Assembly: GCF_004011095.1 (NCBI RefSeq)
Contig: NZ_CP028129.1
Span: 124,001 to 188,000, forward strand
DNA length: 64,000 nt
DNA from: Rathayibacter rathayi
Lineage (GTDB): Bacteria; Actinomycetota; Actinomycetes; Actinomycetales; Microbacteriaceae
Reading direction: 5' to 3'
The notes beneath the pieces are model-generated. The model saw only the letters and a list, made by a program, of their open reading frames with translations, made no database searches and was not told the origin of the DNA. Below, piece by piece: positions 58,751-64,000 of this stretch (the stretch's first letter is position 1; every line of letters begins with the position of its first letter). A program made the translations under genes and the position numbers.

Positions 58751-61206
58751 GCGCGCCCGTTCCGGCGCCCCTTGCCGCTCCGTCAGCCCGCACGCCGAGC
58801 GTGCGCTTCGCTCGTGTGGCCGGTCTCGACGCGGGACGCCTCCCGCTGGCAGCGGAGGGCGCGGACGAACTCTCCGCGCAGCTCCAGGTCCTGGAGTCGC
58901 GGCTACCCGGGCTAGGCGACGCCGCGAGTGACGCCCTGCACCGCCTTGTGCCGCTCCTCGACGACGACCGCCCGCTTCGTCGAACGGTGCTTGCCCTGCG
59001 CCGCTCGACGCGCTCCACCGCTCCAGCTCCCCTCGCGCCCGCGGTGCTCGACCAGATCCTGGCTGCACTCGCAGAGCGCGCCTCCGAGGCACCAGTCGCC
59101 GCCTGGGCGGCGGCCCTCGCGCAGCGCGCCGAGCTCGCCGACCGCCTCCACGACGCCGTCGATCGGGGTGTCGCCCGCACCGGTGCTGCGCTCGCCGCTC
59201 TCCGCGACGATCCCGAGATAGTGGGCGCGATCGCCGATGCCAGCCCCGATTTCGCTGCTGCCCCTGGACGGAGTGCGCTGAAGCCGGGCCGTCACGCGAC
59301 GCGGAGCTTGCTCTCCTATGCCACCCGCGCCGCGTTCAAGACGAGCCCGTTCGGCACCCTGACCACCGTCGGACTCGCGGGCGCGCCGTCGCCGTCGGCT
59401 CCGGCGGTCGGGATCACTCACTCCTACGCCGCGGCGTGGCTCGACGTCTTGGCGCGCGACGAACGCGCCGCGACCGCGTTTGAGATCGAGCCGCTGCGCA
59501 CGGGAGGTCTCGATTCAGTGTCGGAGCCGGTCGCGATCCCCGAGCTGATCGAGAGCCGCGACTTCGTGTGGCGTCGCACGCTACGGGTGGCCCTCCGCGG
59601 CTCCGGCGCGGTACTCGAGGCGCTGCAGCGCGTTGGACGAGCGCCGCTCAAGCGCGTCTTGGAGGAGATCGGCGGCGATGACCCCTTCGCCGCCTACCTC
59701 CGCATGCTCGATGCCGGTCTCTTGCGGGTGGTCGCACCGTGGGGCTACGCGGAGCGCCACGCCCTCAGGGCGCTCGCCGCGCGTCTCGCCTCCGCCGTCC
59801 CCGACCACCCGGCCGCCGCCCTCCTCGCCGAGGTGGTCGTCGAGGCGCGTGCCGTGACGGGCCTCACCGGGAGGGAGCGCGGCCGTCGCCGAGCGGCGCT
59901 GCGCGATCGCGCCGACCAGGCGCTCGCCGCGTGGGGCGTGGCGCCGGGCCACCGGCGCTTCGAGGTATACGTCGACGCCGCTCCCGCGATTGCGATCCCG
60001 GGGCCCTCGCCCGAGCTTGAGGCCGAGATCCAGCGCTTCACGGCCTCGGTCCGCCGCAGCACGATCCGCTCACCGGCGTACGAGGCGCTCGTCGCAGCGC
60101 TCGTCGACCGCTGCGGTCCCGGCGGCACGATTGACGACCCGTGGCGCTGGCTGCTGGCAGCGGGCGCCGATGAGCAGCTACAGGAATCGCTGTTCGCTCG
60201 CCCCAGTGCGGCACGCGCACCGGCGTCCCGGCCGCTCGGTCGGTCGATGCCGCCCGTCACTGCGGCAGTGGCCTTCCAGGTGGTGCACGGCGATGAGCCC
60301 CTGATCGTCATCAATCAGCTCCACAGCGGACAGGGGGGACTCGTGAGCCGCTTCGGCGCTCTGCACGACGGGCTCCGCCCGCTCCTCGCCAAGCGGGCGC
60401 GACGCCTTGCCCGGGGCGCACTGGCGGTCGAATTCGTGCCGTCCTGGGAGGTCAACGGGATGCAGGCCGCCGCGGCGGGCACCCTCCCGCGCCTGTCGCT
60501 CCCGGTCGACGCGCCGGTAACGGAGGATCGGGTCGCCGCGATCGACTTCACCCAGCTGCGCCTGCGACATGACCCTGCGACGGAGTCGATCGAGCTGTTG
60601 ACCGAGGACGCAATGCCGGTCGTTCCCTTCTACCTCGGCCTGGTGCCTGCGCATTTGCTCAGCGGGCCGGAGCGGATCCTCGCGGTGCTCGCCGACCCGT
60701 GGCAACTGCCGCGGGTCGGCGCGCCGACAGTCGCGGCTCTCGCCGATCTGGATCGAGTGGTCCGCCGCCCTCGTCGCGTCAGCGGGAGGATCGTTCTTCG
60801 CCGTGCGGTCTGGACCGTTCCGACGGCCCTTCTGCCCGCGCTCGACGGCGATGATGCGGAGCTCCTGCACAAGATTGGTTGCTGGCGGCGCGCCCAGGGA
60901 ATCCCGGCACAGGTGTTTGTGCGCCTCGTCCGTGTACGACCTGTCCTCGACCCCGTCGGCCACAAGCCCGTCCCGATTGATCTGCGCAGTCCGTACTCGC
61001 TCAGTCTGCTCCTTGCGACACTCGCCGACGCCCGCGGTCGCGACGAGCTGCGCGGGGTCGAGATCACGGAGGCGCTGCCCGCGCCGCACGAGTTCGCCCG
61101 TGCCTCCGATGGCTCCCTCCGCGCCGTCGAACACGTCGTGCTGAGTGAGGACGAGGACGAGGTGGGCATCGCGGCAGCGGTCATAGGAGAGAGGGGCAGA
61201 CGATGA
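58747..61206 (+). CDS. LanB-type dehydratase, glutamylation protein
   Basis: 819 residues, GTG overlapping the protease stop. It matches the Lant_dehydr_N domain found in thiopeptide and goadsporin dehydratases (TbtB/GodF type). Features include LSYATRAAFKTSPFGTLTTV near residue 200, a long helical middle, and FYLGLVPAHLLSGPERIL with RIVLRRAVWTVPTALLPALD in the C-terminal third. It transfers glutamate from Glu-tRNA to Ser/Thr side chains. The elimination domain is not fused but encoded by the next gene, as in thiopeptide systems. The overlap is 4 bp (ATGA). Confidence 0.87.
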   Translation: MSAPVPAPLAAPSARTPSVRFARVAGLDAGRLPLAAEGADELSAQLQVLESRLPGLGDAASDALHRLVPLLDDDRPLRRTVLALRRSTRSTAPAPLAPAVLDQILAALAERASEAPVAAWAAALAQRAELADRLHDAVDRGVARTGAALAALRDDPEIVGAIADASPDFAAAPGRSALKPGRHATRSLLSYATRAAFKTSPFGTLTTVGLAGAPSPSAPAVGITHSYAAAWLDVLARDERAATAFEIEPLRTGGLDSVSEPVAIPELIESRDFVWRRTLRVALRGSGAVLEALQRVGRAPLKRVLEEIGGDDPFAAYLRMLDAGLLRVVAPWGYAERHALRALAARLASAVPDHPAAALLAEVVVEARAVTGLTGRERGRRRAALRDRADQALAAWGVAPGHRRFEVYVDAAPAIAIPGPSPELEAEIQRFTASVRRSTIRSPAYEALVAALVDRCGPGGTIDDPWRWLLAAGADEQLQESLFARPSAARAPASRPLGRSMPPVTAAVAFQVVHGDEPLIVINQLHSGQGGLVSRFGALHDGLRPLLAKRARRLARGALAVEFVPSWEVNGMQAAAAGTLPRLSLPVDAPVTEDRVAAIDFTQLRLRHDPATESIELLTEDAMPVVPFYLGLVPAHLLSGPERILAVLADPWQLPRVGAPTVAALADLDRVVRRPRRVSGRIVLRRAVWTVPTALLPALDGDDAELLHKIGCWRRAQGIPAQVFVRLVRVRPVLDPVGHKPVPIDLRSPYSLSLLLATLADARGRDELRGVEITEALPAPHEFARASDGSLRAVEHVVLSEDEDEVGIAAAVIGERGRR

Positions 61207-62249
61207 CGCTCCTCGGCTCTGCCCCGCGACCCCTCGACGTGGCCGCGGCCCCACAGTGGTGGTACGCGCGCCTCTACACCGGAGGCGTCGATGCGATCGA
61301 CGACGTGATCGCGGAACTCCTGCCGTCGCTGCTGGCCGAGGTACGCGCGCTGGACGCGAGCCGGTGGTTCTTCCTCCGTTACGTCGATCCGAGCGGGCCG
61401 CACCTGCGGTTGCGCGTCTTCGGCCCTGGGGCGAGCCTCGACCGGCTCGTCCGTGTCTCCCGCGATCTCTGCACGCACCTCGAACTCATTGTGAGCGCGT
61501 CTCGCTCCCCACGGATCGAACTCGTTCGCGGTGCGAATGCCGCGGTCTTCACCGGCTCCGGGGATGCTGTTGGCCTACGCCCGGCTGTCTACGAGCCCGA
61601 GACCGACAAGTACGGCGGACTCGACGGCGTCGAATTGGCGGAGCGCGTCTTCGAGTTCTCTTCGGAGCTGGCGCTGTGGGGCGTCGCTGAGTACGAGAAG
61701 GGGGCTGACCGGGATGCGCTCGCGGCGCTCCTGCTCGCCGACGGGGCCGGTGCGCTCGCCCACGGTACCCGCGCTCAGGAGTGGCCTGCGCGCCGCGCCG
61801 TCTCGTGGCTCCGGTTCTGGCAGATCCACGCCGAGTGGTGGACGGGTGCCGTCTTCGGCGACGAGACGGTGCGCGCGGGGCTTGATGCGCACGTCTGCGC
61901 TCATCGGAGTGCTGTGATGGAGCGTCTGCGACGTACCGCGGTGCAACCTGGAGTGGAGGCGTGGCGCCGTCGGTGGTTCCGCGCGGTCGACGACTACCTC
62001 ACCGCGGCCGGTCGGCTCGGGGTGCCGCGCACACCGCAACACCTCGTGTTCCATCAGAATCATCTCCTGATGAACCGACTCGGGTACCTTCCGCGCGAGG
62101 AGGCTCTGCTCGGGCTTCACGCGCGCGACTGGGTTGCCCTATCGGGTGATCCGACCACGGCGGCACCCCGATCATCTCCTGCATCTGCCTACGCTGCCGC
62201 ATCCGTACCCCGACCTGTACCCGGGTTCGCGACGAAAAGAGAGAATTGA
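61203..62249 (+). CDS. LanB C-terminal (thiopeptide-type) protein, probable glutamate eliminase
   Basis: 348 residues, ATG overlapping the LanB stop. Family pieces: RWFFLRYVDPSGPHLRLRVF, the YEPETDKYGGLDGVELAERV core, SWLRFWQIHAEWW and HLVFHQNHLLMNRLGYLPRE near the end. This is the thiopeptide-type biosynthesis domain that includes both eliminases (TbtC/GodG) and pyridine synthases (TbtD/TclM). As the only such gene here, it most likely eliminates glutamate to give Dha/Dhb. A pyridine synthase role cannot be excluded by sequence alone. Confidence 0.82.
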   Translation: MTLLGSAPRPLDVAAAPQWWYARLYTGGVDAIDDVIAELLPSLLAEVRALDASRWFFLRYVDPSGPHLRLRVFGPGASLDRLVRVSRDLCTHLELIVSASRSPRIELVRGANAAVFTGSGDAVGLRPAVYEPETDKYGGLDGVELAERVFEFSSELALWGVAEYEKGADRDALAALLLADGAGALAHGTRAQEWPARRAVSWLRFWQIHAEWWTGAVFGDETVRAGLDAHVCAHRSAVMERLRRTAVQPGVEAWRRRWFRAVDDYLTAAGRLGVPRTPQHLVFHQNHLLMNRLGYLPREEALLGLHARDWVALSGDPTTAAPRSSPASAYAAASVPRPVPGFATKREN

Positions 62250-62338
62250 TGATGAACTCGACTACCGTCCGGACTCCGGTTGCCGCCCGCACCACCGCTG
62301 TCTCGACGGTCGGAGCGGTGGCCTTGCTGTCGCGCTGA
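62249..62338 (+). CDS. 29-residue micro-ORF after the LanB pair
   Basis: ATG-ATG at 62249/62252 overlaps the LanB-C stop, and GAGAG precedes it. The product (NSTTVRTPVAARTTAVSTVG then AVALLSR) is Thr/Val/Ala-rich and ends with a TGA that overlaps the next ATG. It has no recognised family. Coupling on both sides supports translation; function unknown. Confidence 0.45.
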   Translation: MMNSTTVRTPVAARTTAVSTVGAVALLSR

Positions 62339-62475
62339 TGAACACCCTCGCTGCTACGACGCCGATGTTCCGGCTCGGTGGCGCGTTGGTTTTCGCCAGA
62401 GCGTTATTCGTCTTCGCCGCCGAGTTCGTGGTCCTGGCGATCGTGTCCCTGCGCAGAGGGCACCGCACTGCCTGA
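62338..62475 (+). CDS. 45-residue membrane micro-protein
   Basis: ATG 62338 overlaps the preceding stop (TGATG). One strong membrane segment (GALVFARALFVFAAEFVVLA) is followed by a basic tail (SLRRGHRTA). A single-helix peptide closing a RiPP operon could be an immunity or transporter-accessory protein, which is inference. A hairpin terminator follows. Confidence 0.5.
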   Translation: MNTLAATTPMFRLGGALVFARALFVFAAEFVVLAIVSLRRGHRTA

Positions 62476-62492
62476 GCGACCGCTGCTCATCG

Positions 62493-62516
62493 GGCGACCT
62501 CCCCACCCCGGTCGCC
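62493..62516. terminator. Hairpin terminator at the end of the RiPP operon
   Basis: GGCGACC (62493-62499) pairs with GGTCGCC (62510-62516) around a 10-base loop, just before the stop of the convergent HsdR_N-type gene. Confidence 0.6.
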
Positions 62517-62518
62517 AA

Positions 62519-63610
62519 TCAGGCATGCGTGCGTACGCTTTCCCTGATGATCTCCGCGTACGAGTAGATCTCGTCGAGGGAGGCGATCGGGTGTCGGGTC
62601 TCGTTCTTCTCCGCGTCGAACGTGCCGAGGTACTTCTGCTTACGGTTGAAGTGCAGGCGGGCGACCGGTTTGCGGTTGTTGTCGTCCAGGATCACCGCGA
62701 AGTACGATTTCGCGTCTCTCTGCGCGATCCGATTCACCTTCACCTCGCTACAGGCGATGGCCTTGATAATCTGGAAGCCCTCAAGTTCCTCCAGAGTCGT
62801 CTCGAGGTCGCTCTGCTCCTCGAGTTCCTCCTCGACGACGGCCTGACTGGTGAGTGACTGCTCTGCTGCAATCGCCTCGGTGCCAGGGAAGTTGGGCGCA
62901 CCGAGAGCGGTCTTCAGTCGCTCATTGACCTGTTCGTTGAGGAATTGCTTGGACGCCTTCGACACCAGTGCCGAGAACTGCTCTCGCACCTTCTGCGTGT
63001 AGGAGCCTTCGTAAACCCGGGTGGTGAAGAACTTGATCCACTCGTCGCTGGGGGCAGTGAACTGGGTGCCGAGCTCCCGCTTCAGCTGCCCAATGTATTT
63101 GAGTTCGCCCGCCGCGCTGATGATCGAATCGAGGTCGAAGACCTCCTTGGTCAGCTTCGTCAGCTCGGGGATGAGCGTCTCGTCGATGTCTGTCAGGTCC
63201 AGCACGAGGAACGGCTTCGCATCCATGCGGTTTGGAGCGTCGAGGTCGGTGTAGAAGTGGTATTGCTCTCCGTTGGTGAGGACAGCGATTCTCGCACTGG
63301 TGACTGCGAAATAGCGGAATAGCTGCGAGGCGTGCTCGAGGCGTAGAGGTTCCGCGGACTTCTTGCATTCGATCAGCATCTGCACGGCGCCATTGTGGAC
63401 GATCGCGTAATCGATCTTCTCGCCCTTCTTCACTCCGACATCCGCGATGAATTCGGGCACAACTTCGAGCGGGTTGAAGACGTCGTAACCGAGGATTGTC
63501 GAAATGAACGGCATGATGAACGCGTTCTTCGTCGCCTCCTCCGTCTGGATGTTCTCGCGCTGCTGGTGGACCTTCGTCGCCAGAGCGATGAGTCGTTCGG
63601 TGAATTCCAC
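62519..63610 (-). CDS. Orphan HsdR_N-type nuclease-domain protein
   Basis: 363 residues. The GTG at 63610 (VEFTERLIALATKVHQQREN) is chosen for the AGGGGGG upstream. The frame further upstream is non-coding in appearance. The N-terminal type I restriction HsdR_N-like fold has a PD-(D/E)xK pattern: KIDYAIV, then MLIECKKS. It is preceded by NAFIMPFISTILGYDVFNPL. The helicase motor and methylase genes of a restriction system are absent. The second half is helical with an acidic Glu-rich stretch and a C-terminal beta part (GFQIIKAIACSEVKVNRIAQ). A solitary defence or stress nuclease is plausible; activity unproven. Confidence 0.85.
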   Translation of the reverse strand: MEFTERLIALATKVHQQRENIQTEEATKNAFIMPFISTILGYDVFNPLEVVPEFIADVGVKKGEKIDYAIVHNGAVQMLIECKKSAEPLRLEHASQLFRYFAVTSARIAVLTNGEQYHFYTDLDAPNRMDAKPFLVLDLTDIDETLIPELTKLTKEVFDLDSIISAAGELKYIGQLKRELGTQFTAPSDEWIKFFTTRVYEGSYTQKVREQFSALVSKASKQFLNEQVNERLKTALGAPNFPGTEAIAAEQSLTSQAVVEEELEEQSDLETTLEELEGFQIIKAIACSEVKVNRIAQRDAKSYFAVILDDNNRKPVARLHFNRKQKYLGTFDAEKNETRHPIASLDEIYSYAEIIRESVRTHA

Positions 63611-63675
63611 GGTTTCCCCCCTGGTGCAGCTGAGCATGACATCCATGCAGACGAATGCTCTCCGATCGAGGCCAT

Positions 63676-64000
63676 TCAGCGCCACCCCCTTCCGTGGGTC
63701 TCCTCCCGTGCCACCCGCTGTGGCAGCGCGAACACCGTCTCGACTCCGGGCGAGTACAGCACCGAGTCCGGCGCCCGGGACGCCAGCCCCGGGAAGCCCG
63801 CCGCCTCGAGGAGCCCGTCGTCGAGGGCCAACAGCTCTGCGCGGCGCAGCGGCCACGGACGGTGCAGGTTCCGTCCGTACCAGGTCGAGCCCAGGTGTCG
63901 CTCGTGGTAGGCCCAGCGTGCGGTGAGGAACAAGGCCAGCGGATCATCGCCCGTGGGCTCTCCGGGGCGCACGACGATCCGGGAGTGGGCGGCCGCGTCC
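63676..64000 (-). CDS. DUF2071 (YqjF-like) protein, 5' part missing
   Basis: The frame is open to the window edge; only the C-terminal 107 codons or so are seen. Family blocks are SRIVVRPGEPTGDDPLALFL, TARWAYHERHLGSTWYGRNL and the C-terminal GFPGLASRAPDSVLYSPGVE. DUF2071/YqjF proteins are cytoplasmic and of unknown function. It lies upstream of the nuclease gene on the same strand with a 65-bp gap. Confidence 0.8.
   Translation of the reverse strand, partial: DAAAHSRIVVRPGEPTGDDPLALFLTARWAYHERHLGSTWYGRNLHRPWPLRRAELLALDDGLLEAAGFPGLASRAPDSVLYSPGVETVFALPQRVAREETHGRGWR

Noticed and set aside
58747..62249. Classical lantibiotic (lanthipeptide) cluster
   Set aside because: No LanC cyclase is present, the dehydratase is split and YcaO/SagB genes are in the operon, so azole-plus-dehydroamino-acid chemistry fits better.
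1..64000. CRISPR arrays, rRNA and tRNA genes, integrase-flanked prophage
   Set aside because: No regularly spaced repeats with unique spacers, no rRNA/tRNA-like segments recognised by eye, and no integrase or phage structural genes. The helicase 30-bp repeats are coding and have no spacers.

Overview
The window reads as chromosomal DNA of a high-GC actinobacterium, most likely a member of the Microbacteriaceae (Rathayibacter/Clavibacter/Curtobacterium-like). This rests on very high GC, many GTG starts, frequent 4-bp ATGA/GTGA overlaps, DUF2510, YcnI/CopC and CGNR-type proteins, a fused PutA, and several traits common in plant-associated strains (secreted AroQ-gamma chorismate mutase, a decayed GH10 xylanase, a DctA system with a CitA/CitB-type regulator). 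The genus is an inference; no rRNA, tRNA or CRISPR array was seen.

Layout. 0-5 kb: a partial membrane-anchored protein, a decayed IS transposase, a small secreted protein, a hypothetical protein, 6-phosphofructokinase and a Tat-secreted ferritin-like protein. 5-16 kb: an AlkA-like glycosylase, the large PutA, a MarR regulator, VOC and YdeI-like proteins, and a MacA/MacB-like three-gene ABC export operon. 16-25 kb: a DUF2510 membrane protein, a small secreted/membrane pair with a frameshifted glycine-zipper tail, an Lrp regulator, a DHA2 drug exporter with its MarR regulator and palindromic operator, then a DUF1023 hydrolase followed by three tandem paralogous lipoproteins that look like a toxin/immunity or secretion-linked locus. 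25-50 kb: a secreted trypsin-fold protease, redox and HTH/cupin genes, the citrate-type two-component system beside dctA, YczE/MocR, chorismate mutase, the GH10 pseudogene, an RND transporter operon, EamA/CGNR, a DEAD-box helicase with 19 decapeptide repeats, a fasciclin lipoprotein and copper genes.

50-62.5 kb holds the most interesting locus: a compact RiPP operon. In order it encodes an ABC exporter (2 genes), a YcaO cyclodehydratase, a zinc-ribbon E1-like partner, an RRE/E1-like/SagB fusion, a second nitroreductase-type dehydrogenase, three different Ser/Thr-rich precursor peptides (each with a conserved Cys-Pro in the core), an RRE-fused M50-like membrane protease, and a split LanB dehydratase (glutamylation protein plus one thiopeptide-type C-domain protein). 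Two overlapping micro-ORFs close the operon. Only one small LanB-C protein is present, so no separate pyridine synthase is evident. The expected products are therefore linear azol(in)e- and dehydroamino-acid-containing peptides (goadsporin-like) rather than macrocyclic thiopeptides. The window ends with an orphan HsdR_N-type nuclease-domain protein and a DUF2071 protein cut by the window edge.

The logic of the RiPP operon: the precursors are bound through RRE-like modules, YcaO and partner form azolines, SagB enzymes oxidise them, the LanB pair dehydrates remaining Ser/Thr, the membrane protease probably removes the leader, and the ABC pair exports the products and may give self-resistance.
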